64,000 bases of DNA from Sulfobacillus acidophilus (GTDB lineage Bacteria; Bacillota; Sulfobacillia; Sulfobacillales; Sulfobacillaceae): positions 16,753-80,752 of the forward strand of contig PXYV01000006.1 in assembly GCA_003023745.1 (NCBI GenBank), in the 5' to 3' direction. The notes below the pieces were generated by a model, which saw only the letters and a program-made list of their open reading frames with translations, was not told the origin of the DNA and searched no databases. Position 1 is the first letter of the stretch. Every line of letters starts with the position of its first letter. Positions 36,600 through 45,484 of this stretch are shown here, piece after piece. The position numbers and the translations under genes were made by a program.

Positions 36600-37503
36600 T
36601 CAGGGTGATGTGCTGCGTAGCTGGGTGCGGACCAAGGCGGACCAAACCACGCGGGAAGTGCTAAAACAACGCTTGACCGGAACCCGCGTGCTGACCGTAA
36701 CATCCGGAAAGGGTGGAGTGGGAAAGTCTACCTTGGTCCTGAACGTGAGTCTGGCTTTAGCTGAGCGTGGACAACGCATTATTATTCTCGACGCAGATTT
36801 GGGTTTGGCCAACATCAATATTATGCTAGGAAATGAACCGGTTTACACGTTATGGGATGTGGTCGAACAACGAGTATCTTTACGGGATATCTTGGTAACG
36901 GGACCTAGCGGGGTTCGAATCATTCCTGGAGGATCGGGCATCACGGAGTTGGCCCGCTTGGATGCCGTGGCGATTGCGCATATCATCGACGCCTTCCAAG
37001 AGCTTGAGGGCGAGTGTGACTGGCTCATTATCGATACGTCGGCAGGCATTTCGGATAACGTGCTGGCCTTCGTGCTGGCGGCAGATGAAGCCTTGGTGGT
37101 CACGAATCCGGAACCGACCGCATTGGCTGACGCCTACGGATTGATCAAGGCGGTGTGGGAACAAGACGGGAAGGTAGCCTTGCGTTTGGTTATGAACCGG
37201 GCGCAGACGCGAGAGCAAGGCAATCGGTTGGGGACACGCTTGAGCGACTTGGCGGAAAAGGCACTGGGACAGTCCGTCGAGTTTTTGGGATTGGTTTCAG
37301 ACGACCCCGTGGTCGCGCGGTCGGTTATGCGGCAGGTCCCGTTCTATGCAGCCTATCCCCACAGCGAGGCGACCTATGACGTGGCGGACTTGGCGGATCG
37401 GTTGTTACATCGCGTGCCCCCTCCCCGGCGCGGTGGGTGGGGGGCCTTCGTCAAGCGGTTGGTTGAGAATTGGCCGCGGGAAATGAATCAAGATCCGATT
37501 TAG
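36592..37503 (+). CDS. flhG: MinD-like flagellar number regulator FlhG
   Basis: FlhG (YlxH) is a ParA/MinD ATPase that limits FlhF activity and binds FliN/FliM partners. The deviant Walker A SGKGGVGKSTLVLNVS is at about residue 38-50, with LDADLGLANINIMLG as the switch region. An N-terminal DQAxxLR-like activation peptide is expected; the sequence NQGDVLRSWVRTKADQTTRE holds a comparable basic helix. ATG at 36592 follows GGAAGGAGG at 8 bases; TTG at 36589 is an alternative. It ends just before flgF, and both may be translated as a unit. Confidence 0.93.
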   Translation: MANQGDVLRSWVRTKADQTTREVLKQRLTGTRVLTVTSGKGGVGKSTLVLNVSLALAERGQRIIILDADLGLANINIMLGNEPVYTLWDVVEQRVSLRDILVTGPSGVRIIPGGSGITELARLDAVAIAHIIDAFQELEGECDWLIIDTSAGISDNVLAFVLAADEALVVTNPEPTALADAYGLIKAVWEQDGKVALRLVMNRAQTREQGNRLGTRLSDLAEKALGQSVEFLGLVSDDPVVARSVMRQVPFYAAYPHSEATYDVADLADRLLHRVPPPRRGGWGAFVKRLVENWPREMNQDPI

Positions 37504-37514
37504 GAGGTGATGCG

Positions 37515-38243
37515 ATGGACACACTGTACATCAGCGCATCCGGGTTGATTGCCCAAAACCAAAATCTGGCACTCATTGCGGGGAATTTGGCCAATAGCCA
37601 ATCGCCTGGATATTTGGCCCAAGTCGGCACATTTACAGCGTTTCCAACGGGAACGTTAATCCGCACGGGAAGTGATCCGGGCGTTGTGGGACAAAGCTCG
37701 AGCGGAGTTGCCTTCGGTTCCGGTGTCGACATGGGACAAAGTGGGATCGAGCAGACGTCGAATCCCAACGATTTGGCGATTGCCGGTAACAATGGCTTTT
37801 TTGTGGTGCGGACAGCAAATGGGTTGGCTTACACGCGAGATGGTCAATTTAGCGTGGACGCGAAAGGCAACTTGGTCACTAGCCAGGGTGATTTTGTTTT
37901 GGATCAGGCCGGGAAACCGATTCAACTGAAGCCTGGGGAACCGTTTACCGTCAGTGCGACCGGAGTGATTTCGCAAGGCAACACCGCTGTGGCGACGCTA
38001 GCGCTTACGGACCTGTCGGCTACTGGACTTACTGCGCTAGGCAACGATTTGTATACGAGTCCGACGCGATTGCCGTTTACGGGGCAGGTGGTGCAGTCTT
38101 CGTTAAATACGTCCGATGTGGAGCTGGCGCAGTCGATGACACAAATGATTGATGCCCAAGCGTGGTATCAGTCGTTGACACAGATGGTGAATGAGGAATC
38201 GAAACGGCTTGCCACAACAGCAACCTTAGGGATGCTGTCTTAA
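37515..38243 (+). CDS. flgF: Flagellar rod protein, FlgF/FlgG family (first of two)
   Basis: The protein has the conserved rod/hook N-terminus (YISASGLIAQNQNLALIAGN) with LANSQSPGYLAQ, a beta domain with NNGFFVVRTANGLAYTRDGQ, and the C-terminal helix ending in MTQMIDAQAWYQSLTQM. The ATG at 37515 follows TAGGAGGTGA. Two neighbours of this family occur side by side in Firmicutes as flhO/flhP or flgF/flgG, both distal rod proteins; the exact assignment between them is by position only. Length is 242 residues. Confidence 0.85.
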   Translation: MDTLYISASGLIAQNQNLALIAGNLANSQSPGYLAQVGTFTAFPTGTLIRTGSDPGVVGQSSSGVAFGSGVDMGQSGIEQTSNPNDLAIAGNNGFFVVRTANGLAYTRDGQFSVDAKGNLVTSQGDFVLDQAGKPIQLKPGEPFTVSATGVISQGNTAVATLALTDLSATGLTALGNDLYTSPTRLPFTGQVVQSSLNTSDVELAQSMTQMIDAQAWYQSLTQMVNEESKRLATTATLGMLS

Positions 38244-38263
38244 ACAAGGGAAGGGAGACTCTC

Positions 38264-39034
38264 ATGTTCTCGGTTCTGGGAATCGGGGCTAGCGGACTGG
38301 CGGCGCAAAACGATGTGTTAAACGCGATTGCCGCAAATATCGCCAATCTCAATACCCCGGGATATGGCGAAAGTGACCCTGCCTTGGCCAGCACAACCGT
38401 TGTCGCGACACGCCCGAGCGGGACAAACCTCTTGGGTCAGACGCTTAATGCGCCGTTGTCGTTAACGTCCGGGGTAGGCATGGTGGCTAATGCCCCGGTT
38501 TTTAGCAATGACGTGCAACAGACGGAGTCCGCGTCGAATTTAGCCATTGAGGGCAACGGATTTTTTATGGTGTCGGGGGCCAACGGATTGGCGTTTACGC
38601 GTGCAGGCATGTTTGAGTTGGATGCAGGTGGGGAATTGGTGTTGCCGGGCGGACAAAAACTATATCCTCCTATTAGTATTCCGGTGGGCGAACAATTTAG
38701 CGTGTCGGCGGATGGCGTCGTGACAGTGTCTGGACCCAATGGCTCCCAGGTGGTTGGGCAAATCAAGATTGCCTCCATCCCCAATCCTCAGGGATTGGTG
38801 TCCGAAGGAGACAGTCTGTATGGCCTGTCCGCCAATTCGGGACGGCCCACGGTGACCACGCCAGGCCAAAACGGCACGGGGACCTTACTTTCGTCGGCGC
38901 TGAATCAAAGCGGTTCAAGTTTGGCTCAAAACATGGTCGATTTAGTGCAGGCCGAAACGGCGTATAGCGTGAACGCCAAGATGATTTCTGTGGATGCGCA
39001 AGTTCTTCAGTCGACGACTGACTTACAAGCTTGA
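38264..39034 (+). CDS. flgG: Flagellar rod protein, FlgF/FlgG family (second of two)
   Basis: This 256-residue paralogue of the preceding protein has GIGASGLAAQNDVLNAIAAN and IANLNTPGY at the N-terminus, the GNGFFMVSGANGLAFTRAG core, and NMVDLVQAETAYSVNAKMI near the end. It most likely forms the distal rod with its neighbour. It follows 20 bases after flgF, and its stop overlaps the end of the convergent lytic transglycosylase gene by 12 bases. Confidence 0.87.
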   Translation: MFSVLGIGASGLAAQNDVLNAIAANIANLNTPGYGESDPALASTTVVATRPSGTNLLGQTLNAPLSLTSGVGMVANAPVFSNDVQQTESASNLAIEGNGFFMVSGANGLAFTRAGMFELDAGGELVLPGGQKLYPPISIPVGEQFSVSADGVVTVSGPNGSQVVGQIKIASIPNPQGLVSEGDSLYGLSANSGRPTVTTPGQNGTGTLLSSALNQSGSSLAQNMVDLVQAETAYSVNAKMISVDAQVLQSTTDLQA

Positions 39035-39616
39035 GGGCGGCGAACTGTAAGCGCGATAGGCGTTCAACACGTCATTGACGTATTGCTGGGTTTGGGCGTA
39101 CGGTGGAATGCCGCCATACTGGGTCACGGCCTCAGGCCCAGCATTATAGGCCGCCAACGCCAGCGACAGATTTTGGCCAAATTGGCTTAACAGACTTTTT
39201 AGATATTCCGCACCTCCTAGCGCATTTTGTTGCGTATTGTCGGGATTGACGCCCAAGCTTTGAGCGGTGGCGGGCATTAACTGCATCAAGCCGATGGCAC
39301 CTGCCGAACTCACGGCGGTCGGATCCAGTCCGGATTCGACCGTGGCAATTGCTTTCAGCAAATTGGGTGAAAGTCCCGTGGCGGCGGCGGCGCTTTGAAT
39401 GGCTGACTGTACCACGTTGGACGAGGGCGTTGACTCCGGCATTGAAGCGGGGCTCAAGGACGTGCTACTGGATCCGTTGGGCAGGGTCAGTCCCGCGGCG
39501 GACAGGAACAGGTTCTGAAAAGAGCTGTTAGTGGTTGTAGAGACAGGCGCTGACAAAGCAGACGCAAACAGTTCCTGGAATAGCGTGTTCAGCGCCAAGT
39601 ATAAATAGGTGTCCAT
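39023..39616 (-). CDS. Lytic transglycosylase, SLT domain
   Basis: The 197-residue protein has an N-terminal Ser/Thr-rich region and a lysozyme-like SLT domain: LLKAIATVESGLDPTAVSS (catalytic Glu in ATVESG), AIGLMQLMPATAQSLGV and AAYNAGPEAVTQYGG. Such enzymes open peptidoglycan so the rod can pass, the role FlgJ plays in proteobacteria. It is placed antisense between flgG and fliL. ATG at 39616 has GGAGG 8 bases upstream; longer starts up to 39703 lack support. No signal peptide is seen, so export may be through the flagellar gate. Confidence 0.87.
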   Translation of the reverse strand: MDTYLYLALNTLFQELFASALSAPVSTTTNSSFQNLFLSAAGLTLPNGSSSTSLSPASMPESTPSSNVVQSAIQSAAAATGLSPNLLKAIATVESGLDPTAVSSAGAIGLMQLMPATAQSLGVNPDNTQQNALGGAEYLKSLLSQFGQNLSLALAAYNAGPEAVTQYGGIPPYAQTQQYVNDVLNAYRAYSSPPSSL

Positions 39617-39702
39617 GTCATCGGCCTCCACCATCATTGTAATGGGAGTTGTACGGCTTGACGAACACTTAGTGGCACATTTCTGTACAGAGGGGTTCCG
39701 CA

Positions 39703-40179
39703 ATGAAAAAAATGTTGCTTTTTGCCGTCATCTTTATCGTCGGGTTGGCTGTCGGGGCGGGCGGAATCATTTTTCTAGAACCATCCATGTTAAGTCACAC
39801 CCCAGCTCCTGTCGTGTTGTCGGCCCCGTTTAACCCGAAAACAGCGGTTTCGGTTACCGAATCGGGGATCGAGAGCAATTTGGCTCAGACCGATCATTAC
39901 ATTAGTTTTGATTTGGAATTTCAGGTATCTCCCGCGGCGTTGACGTCAGCTGGCGGGAGCGCTTCGGGGGCAGCCGGAGGATCTGGCACCGGATCGGCTA
40001 CGCTGGACGCCCAAATTCGCAATGAACTGATTGCCCTGGCGCGATCAACTTCTTACGCTGCGTTGACGAGTTCGGGCGGGTTGACGGTCTTTAAAGCGGA
40101 GGTTTCGGAGATCTTGCAAAGTATTTTTGGGCCGGGGCAAGTCCAAAACATTTACTTTTCCGACTTGTTGACGCAGTAG
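39703..40179 (+). CDS. fliL: Flagellar basal body-associated protein FliL
   Basis: FliL supports the stator next to the basal body. The 158-residue protein has one N-terminal membrane helix (LLFAVIFIVGLAVGAGGIIF), then a domain with TDHYISFDLEFQVSPAA and a C-terminal segment VFKAEVSEILQSIFGPGQVQ-like, as expected for FliL. A Gly/Ser/Ala-rich insert interrupts the domain at about 82-105. It is the first gene of the fliL-fliM-fliN group. Confidence 0.85.
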   Translation: MKKMLLFAVIFIVGLAVGAGGIIFLEPSMLSHTPAPVVLSAPFNPKTAVSVTESGIESNLAQTDHYISFDLEFQVSPAALTSAGGSASGAAGGSGTGSATLDAQIRNELIALARSTSYAALTSSGGLTVFKAEVSEILQSIFGPGQVQNIYFSDLLTQ

Positions 40180-40211
40180 CAGCGAGATATCTTCAGACAG
40201 GAGGCATCATC

Positions 40212-41114
40212 GTGGGGCTCGTACGAGATCATCAAACGATTCGACCTTATGACTTTCAACGACCGCATCAGCTTAGCCGGGGTCAATTGGATGCGGTGAC
40301 CTCGATAACGGCCACGTTTTGGCGTAGTGCGGCAAACTTTCTGTCAACATATTTGCGAACACCGGTGCAACTGCAGCAATTGACGGTGCAGCAGATTCCC
40401 TACGAGGAAATGATTGCGCAAATACGCGTACCAGCTGTGTTAGGACTTTTTCAGTCAGATCCTCTTCCCGGCTCCGCCTTGATTGAGTGTACTCCTGGAA
40501 TCGCGGTGGCGATGATTGACCGCGCCCTCGGTGGGCAAGGGGCGGGTGTGGAGGCGGCCCGACGTCTATCCGAAATCGAGCAGACGATCGTACGGCGTAT
40601 TTTTGATCGCGTCCTTGTCATATATGGGGAAATATGGAAGTCGCTCTTAGAACTCCAGCCCAAACTGGTGACCATGGAACATAATCCGGCGTTTGCGCAA
40701 ATTGCCGGTGAAGGTGATCTGGTGTTAATATCCAAGCAGCAGGTGACCATCGACGCCAACCGCGGGCAGTTTATGTTGGTGTGGCCGTACATGAATATTG
40801 CGCCGCTAGCGGAGGCGGCCGTTCGGGCGCAACTGATTCGGGACGGATCGCTGGCCAATGTTGAACTGAAGCGGGAGGATATGCAGCGACACGTGGAGTC
40901 GGTATCAATTCAGGCATCCGTGCTTTTGGGCAAAACAGAACTGACCCTCGGAGAATTCGATCAATTGAAAGTTGGTGATGCCATCATCTTGAAAAACCGC
41001 TATGACCAGCCGCTTACCATGCGCCTGTCCACCCAGGATAAGTTTCTGGTATTGCCTGGAAGAGTGCGAGGCCAATTAGCTGTCCGTGTGATTTCGCGAA
41101 AGGGGGACGAATAA
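40212..41114 (+). CDS. fliM: Flagellar motor switch protein FliM (without the CheY-binding N-terminus)
   Basis: FliM is the C-ring middle component. From GTG 40212 (AGGAGG site) the 300-residue protein begins MGLVRDHQTIRPYDFQRPH, so it starts directly at the usual PYDF segment and lacks the short N-terminal EIDALL CheY-P-binding helix; no upstream in-frame start exists. The middle domain has GLFQSDPLPGSALIECTPG and MIDRALGGQG, and the C-terminal SPOA-like domain follows (LGKTELTLGEFDQLKVGDAI). The next gene carries a candidate CheY-binding motif. Confidence 0.93.
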   Translation: MGLVRDHQTIRPYDFQRPHQLSRGQLDAVTSITATFWRSAANFLSTYLRTPVQLQQLTVQQIPYEEMIAQIRVPAVLGLFQSDPLPGSALIECTPGIAVAMIDRALGGQGAGVEAARRLSEIEQTIVRRIFDRVLVIYGEIWKSLLELQPKLVTMEHNPAFAQIAGEGDLVLISKQQVTIDANRGQFMLVWPYMNIAPLAEAAVRAQLIRDGSLANVELKREDMQRHVESVSIQASVLLGKTELTLGEFDQLKVGDAIILKNRYDQPLTMRLSTQDKFLVLPGRVRGQLAVRVISRKGDE

Positions 41115-41115
41115 C

Positions 41116-41535
41116 ATGCCGAAAAAGGCCTCTCGCCTGACTGCCGAGGAAATACAGGCATTAGTCTCCGCGTCCGATGATGCGGATCCTGAACCCGATT
41201 TAAGCGTGGAAGTCAAAAAGGTGGAATTCGTCGAACTGGATGAGGCGGCCACGCATCCATCGGTTCCCGAATCCGTGGAATTTGTCTGGGATGTGCCGAT
41301 GACCGTCGAAGCCATCTTGGGGACGACCGAATTGACGGTGAAAGAAGTGCTGGAAATTACGCCTGGCAGTTTAGTGGAATTGGAACGGGCTTATGGCGAG
41401 CCGGTCGACATTTTCCTCAATGGGCGGCTGGTGGCGCGTGGCGATGTGGTGATTATCGGGGATAATTTTGGCGTCAAAATCACGGAGATTTTGGTTTCGG
41501 GGGATGAGATGAGTTCGATGTCGTCGGCTCCGTGA
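41116..41535 (+). CDS. fliN: Flagellar motor switch protein FliN with an N-terminal CheY-binding-like motif
   Basis: The 139-residue protein has a C-terminal SPOA domain typical of FliN ([20 protein letters not shown] and [19 protein letters not shown]). Its N-terminus, [17 protein letters not shown], closely resembles the LSxxEIDALLxA motif that binds phospho-CheY in FliM and FliY. Unlike Bacillus FliY it has no CheC domain, only a short acidic linker. It starts one base after fliM ends. Its 3' end overlaps antisense csrA by 56 bases. Confidence 0.92.
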   Translation: MPKKASRLTAEEIQALVSASDDADPEPDLSVEVKKVEFVELDEAATHPSVPESVEFVWDVPMTVEAILGTTELTVKEVLEITPGSLVELERAYGEPVDIFLNGRLVARGDVVIIGDNFGVKITEILVSGDEMSSMSSAP

Positions 41536-41743
41536 ATCGGTTTAACTGATCGGGCGAGATAGACTGCGCGGCTTCCTGATTTTGAGCGCGCGACTGAAGA
41601 ATTTCTTCACGCATAATGCTCACGTTGCGTGGCGCTTCAATGCCAAGCTTGACCTGATCACCCTGAACCGAGAGCACAACCACGCGGATCGTGCCGTCTT
41701 CGATTAAAAGAGCTTCATTGACTTTACGGGTGAGTACCAGCAT
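41480..41743 (-). CDS. csrA: Carbon storage regulator CsrA
   Basis: CsrA binds GGA motifs in mRNA leaders and blocks flagellin translation until FliW removes it. From ATG 41743, with AAGGAG 7 bases before, the protein begins [19 protein letters not shown], and the RNA-binding segments include [18 protein letters not shown]. It has 87 residues, somewhat longer than the usual 60-75, with a polar C-terminal tail. The gene lies directly after fliW with overlap, the usual order for the FliW-CsrA switch. It overlaps the 3' end of fliN on the other strand. Confidence 0.95.
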   Translation of the reverse strand: MLVLTRKVNEALLIEDGTIRVVVLSVQGDQVKLGIEAPRNVSIMREEILQSRAQNQEAAQSISPDQLNRFTEPTTSNSSHPPKPKSP

Positions 41744-42188
41744 GCCGCGGCTCCTTGGACCCTGTGTCCTCTTGCATCGTCGGGACGAGGGGATATTGAA
41801 TAGGATAGGGCAAGGATAGCACAAACTGACCGCCATGTCGGGAGTTCCGATTAAATACGAGGGGACTGCGTAGATTCATGCTGGGGACCTGGGAATGACC
41901 CAGGGTGCATAGGCACAGTACCGCCCACTCGCTGGGGTCACCCAACACCTCCGGGATTTCATTGCGTGGCAGTTGATATTCGGGAAATTTCAGCAAGGGG
42001 TCGATTGCCACAAAGGCTAAGGAGGGGGTGTGAATGGACTGCAAGTACAAAAACGGACTGTCCGGGCGATGAGGCAGTAACACAAATTGGGTTTCGCGCG
42101 GGAATCCCAAGATCTCGTAATCGACGGTCAGCACCTCGGCTTCGTCGATATTCATGGTGCCGTGAAAACGCGTCTTGATGGTGAACAT
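41724..42188 (-). CDS. fliW: Flagellar assembly factor FliW
   Basis: FliW binds flagellin and CsrA, linking filament assembly to flagellin translation. The 154-residue protein starts [19 protein letters not shown] and has [19 protein letters not shown] and [20 protein letters not shown], all typical of FliW. It overlaps csrA by 20 bases and follows flgL after 16 bases on the same strand. The last ~15 residues are not conserved and come from the csrA overlap. Confidence 0.93.
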   Translation of the reverse strand: MFTIKTRFHGTMNIDEAEVLTVDYEILGFPRETQFVLLPHRPDSPFLYLQSIHTPSLAFVAIDPLLKFPEYQLPRNEIPEVLGDPSEWAVLCLCTLGHSQVPSMNLRSPLVFNRNSRHGGQFVLSLPYPIQYPLVPTMQEDTGSKEPRHAGTHP

Positions 42189-42204
42189 GGGTGCCCTCTT
42201 TCTT

Positions 42205-43128
42205 CTAGGTGTTGATAAAGTTCAAAAGGGATAACGAAAGAATTTGGGAACCGCTTTGCAACGTCGCTTGATAAGCGGTTTGTTCCTGTGCCAATTGGGT
42301 CGTCACCTGAGCCATATTGGCGCCGGAGACGTCCGCGAGATTTTGAGAAATGTCGGTAGAGGCGTTGCCGAGTTGGGTCAGCGTATTTTGCACGCGTTGC
42401 AGAGAGCCGCCCACCAAAGCCTGAGCCGCGGTTAAATTGCTGAGATCGCTTTGCAGTGACGGCAACATGGCCTCCACCGCCTGTGGCCCCTGGGTAATGG
42501 CTTGCGCCAGCGAACCAAGGTCGTTATAGGCTTGGGCGAGATAGTTCTCGCCGGCCGGCTGACCCACGGACTCGTAGCCGGTGAGGTTCACGGTGACGTT
42601 GGTGTTGGCGCCGATTTCAAAATTTTGGGACTGGCCGTCCGTCGAGGTAGCCCATGTAACTGAGGCAGGATACTGGCCAGAAACACTCACCGCAATCGGT
42701 GGTGTGCTCGTGTTATAGCCATTGAAGATATACTGCCCTTCATATTGAGTGTCTAAAATTTGGCCTAAGTTGGCCTGTAACTCGCTGACCGACTTAGACA
42801 GCGCATTTAAGTCGGCCGCATTATTGGTGCTGCTGGAAGCTTGGGTGGCCGTTTGCAGCACATCGTCCCACAAATTAATCATATTGGTGAGGGCTCCATT
42901 GGTTTCGTTAAGCCACCCCTGGGCATTTTGCGCCGACGTCGTGTAGGTGTTGACCCGTGCTAACATATTGTTCAAGTTCAAGGTATTTTCCGCCGCGACC
43001 GGATTATCCGAGGGCAAGGTAAAACTTTCTCCGGTTGACTCTTCCTGCTGTAATTGGGTAATCTGAGACTCCTGGTTTTCGATGTTTTGCAACAGCGTGT
43101 TGGCAACGGTAATTGGTGTGACCTGCAT
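42205..43128 (-). CDS. flgL: Hook-filament junction protein FlgL
   Basis: FlgL joins the hook to the filament. The 307-residue protein has flagellin-like terminal helices, with VANTLLQNIENQESQITQLQ near the N-terminus and TLTQLGNASTDISQNLADVS near the C-terminus. AAAGGAG precedes the ATG. It follows flgK by 22 bases and precedes fliW, so the minus-strand block reads flgN, flgK, flgL, fliW, csrA. Confidence 0.92.
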   Translation of the reverse strand: MQVTPITVANTLLQNIENQESQITQLQQEESTGESFTLPSDNPVAAENTLNLNNMLARVNTYTTSAQNAQGWLNETNGALTNMINLWDDVLQTATQASSSTNNAADLNALSKSVSELQANLGQILDTQYEGQYIFNGYNTSTPPIAVSVSGQYPASVTWATSTDGQSQNFEIGANTNVTVNLTGYESVGQPAGENYLAQAYNDLGSLAQAITQGPQAVEAMLPSLQSDLSNLTAAQALVGGSLQRVQNTLTQLGNASTDISQNLADVSGANMAQVTTQLAQEQTAYQATLQSGSQILSLSLLNFINT

Positions 43129-43150
43129 ACGAATGCTCCTTTCGCGACGA

Positions 43151-44623
43151 TTAACTGACGGCCGATAACAGGCTTTGAACCACGGACTGTTGGGTCGTCA
43201 CCAGTTTTGCAGCCGCTTCATAACTTTGTTCTTCTTGAATCATATTGATGGATTGTTGATTTAAATCAACGCCGGTGGCCGACTGTAAATCGTTGTTGAG
43301 GGATGTCAGCGTATTCTGGCTATCGGTCGCTAGATTATTGGCGTTTTGTCCGTCTAAGCCTACTTGGCCTACCAGCGATTGATAGTAGCCGGAGAGCGTC
43401 GTCGTGCTTGAACCGATGGTCATCACTTCATTGGTTAAGTTATTGTACATGGTTTCGGCGTTGCTGCCGTTTCCCGGCGAATTGGCACTGGACGACTGGG
43501 CAACGAGGTCAGGGGTGAGATTGGGGTTAACTGTGATCGTACCGGCGGTAATATTCGTCGTCGTCCCTGATTGCCCGTCCGTAAAGAATGGAATGCCTGT
43601 CGCAGTGGAACCGGACTGGGCGTAGCCCGACTCTTGTAAATTATTGACCGTATTGGCGATTTGTGCCGCCAGAGTGTCCAGACTTTGTCCATAACCGGTA
43701 AGATATCCAGCCGAAATGGGACCACCGGTACTGCCGCTAATGGTTTGCTGGTATAAAAGCGCCAAGTTTCCCGCTAAAGATCCTGAATGTACTTGAACCG
43801 GGGCACCGGAGTCGGCCCACACTGGTTGATCGGCCGTGAAAGTGTCGGTTCCCGCACTGTTGGGCACCCCGACCGTATTGATATTAATTTGGTAGGTTTG
43901 CTTGCCGGTCACCAGAGGGTGTGCGCCAATGTATACGTCGACAGAATCCGCTGGGCCGGATGTATAACTGATGTTGGTCAGTTTGCTCAGTTGCGTGAGC
44001 AACTGATTGCGTTGGTCAATCAACGCCAGAGGTTGCTGGCCAGAAGTGCTGACGGTTGCGATTTGCTGGTTCAATTGGGCAATTTGCGCTGAATATTGGT
44101 TAATCTGCTGGACTTGCGACGTGATGTTTTGATTGACGCTGCTTTCCTCCGATGACAGCGAAGAAGACATATTGTTTAATGTCGAGGCCAGGGTTTGACC
44201 GTCTTGTACGACGCTTTCGGCAGCGGATAGGCTGGTCGGGCTCTCCGACAACGCCAACCAACTCTGACTAAACTGGTTCATCATTTCGGCGAGGCCACCG
44301 CTTTGTGGTTCTTCAAAAATATTTTGCACTTGACTAATGCCTTGTTGTAGGGCGGTGGCGTACGCCACCGCACTGGTTTGGTTATTCACGCTGGTCGATA
44401 AAAAAGCGTTTGTCGCTTGGGTTACGGCGGTGGCGGTGACTCCATCGCCAATGATGGTGCTGGGCATGTCGGCACTGGGTGCAGGCGCGTTTTCAGTCAA
44501 GTCGACCGATTCGACGGCATAACCAGGCGTCGTCGCATTGGCCATATTATTGCCCGTGACTTCTAAGGCTAATTGCTGCGCTGCCAATGCTTGCGATGCA
44601 ATGCCCAAGACATCAAATCCCAT
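43151..44623 (-). CDS. flgK: Hook-filament junction protein FlgK
   Basis: FlgK is the first hook-associated protein. The 490-residue protein starts MGFDVLGIASQALAAQQLAL followed by VTGNNMANATTPGYAVESVD, and ends with MIQEEQSYEAAAKLVTTQQS, the family's terminal helix pattern. The long middle is Ser/Thr/Gly-rich beta sequence. GGAAGGAGG stands ahead of the ATG. Confidence 0.94.
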   Translation of the reverse strand: MGFDVLGIASQALAAQQLALEVTGNNMANATTPGYAVESVDLTENAPAPSADMPSTIIGDGVTATAVTQATNAFLSTSVNNQTSAVAYATALQQGISQVQNIFEEPQSGGLAEMMNQFSQSWLALSESPTSLSAAESVVQDGQTLASTLNNMSSSLSSEESSVNQNITSQVQQINQYSAQIAQLNQQIATVSTSGQQPLALIDQRNQLLTQLSKLTNISYTSGPADSVDVYIGAHPLVTGKQTYQININTVGVPNSAGTDTFTADQPVWADSGAPVQVHSGSLAGNLALLYQQTISGSTGGPISAGYLTGYGQSLDTLAAQIANTVNNLQESGYAQSGSTATGIPFFTDGQSGTTTNITAGTITVNPNLTPDLVAQSSSANSPGNGSNAETMYNNLTNEVMTIGSSTTTLSGYYQSLVGQVGLDGQNANNLATDSQNTLTSLNNDLQSATGVDLNQQSINMIQEEQSYEAAAKLVTTQQSVVQSLLSAVS

Positions 44624-44644
44624 CTTGTCCCCCTCCTTCCCGCT

Positions 44645-45001
44645 TTACAAACCGAGATTTAGTCCCGGCCACTGAGTGTCGTTAATCCCCATTAAATGTC
44701 TTAAGTAATTAATGTAACCGATATTTTTTTCCAATAAATCCTTCAAATATTGTTCGCGATTGGCCCAACGAGTAATGTGAGTGCGCAGTTCAAATTTTTG
44801 CGCTTCGTTCAAGCCAGCCAATTCAATGGTACGGGTACTCAGTCGGTACATGGGGTCTATTTGCTCCTGCAAAATATGCATCAGCCGCTCGGGATCCCGT
44901 GCCAAGGTGGCTGAAATCTTCGCCTCGGTCAGTCGTTGCATTTCCTGCAAGTCCCGCATGACCTGGCTAAACAGTTTGTCGGACTCGCCAGCGGATTTCA
45001 T
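44645..45001 (-). CDS. flgN: FlgN-like chaperone
   Basis: FlgN is an export chaperone for FlgK and FlgL. The 118-residue protein is helical throughout, with KLFSQVMRDLQEMQRLTEAK and KDLLEKNIGYINYLRHLMG, a coiled-coil pattern seen in FlgN. It directly precedes flgK in the same transcript. Its ATG at 45001 overlaps the yaaR-like stop codon (ATGA). The family is poorly conserved; the call depends on position and helical character. Confidence 0.75.
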   Translation of the reverse strand: MKSAGESDKLFSQVMRDLQEMQRLTEAKISATLARDPERLMHILQEQIDPMYRLSTRTIELAGLNEAQKFELRTHITRWANREQYLKDLLEKNIGYINYLRHLMGINDTQWPGLNLGL

Positions 45002-45411
45002 AGCCACAAATCCAATAAGAGGCCACGAATGGCGTCGAGACGCCGCGCTAACAAGGTTGCTGGATGACCGGCGCGAATATCATTCAACAATTGCTCCAAC
45101 GCCTGATTCACTTCTGCAATGTGCACCATCTGGCGAAATTGACCCTTTGGCGACCAATATGGGGCTGAACGAGCCGAATGTCGTTTGAGGGCGGCCTGCA
45201 ACAAGCTTCGCACAATTGCCAAATACTGCTCAATGTGTGGGGTTGTGGGATTTTCCAGCACAAGCGATTCTTGCTGCGAAAGCGTGTCCCATAAAGTTTC
45301 GCGATTTAGAGCAGATGTCGTTGGCATACGGGACAAACCCGATACGTGACCGGACGGGATCGTATGCGAACGTACTGGCTCCGAAACCGTAGCATTAACT
45401 TTTATCGACAC
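44998..45411 (-). CDS. YaaR family (DUF327) protein
   Basis: The 137-residue protein ends LARRLDAIRGLLLDLWL, which matches the C-terminal signature of DUF327/YaaR proteins of Firmicutes, whose function is unknown. The rest is predicted helical. GTG at 45411 (MSIKVNATVSEPV) fits the short N-terminus of the family; GTG at 45429 is an alternative with no clear site. It overlaps the flgN-like gene and is probably the first gene of the flgN-flgK-flgL-fliW-csrA transcript. Confidence 0.8.
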   Translation of the reverse strand: MSIKVNATVSEPVRSHTIPSGHVSGLSRMPTTSALNRETLWDTLSQQESLVLENPTTPHIEQYLAIVRSLLQAALKRHSARSAPYWSPKGQFRQMVHIAEVNQALEQLLNDIRAGHPATLLARRLDAIRGLLLDLWL

Positions 45412-45484
45412 AACAAAACACCACCCCACAATATCATTGTACGTGGAATGGTGGTGAAGACTCGAACAATAGCGGCGAATTTTG

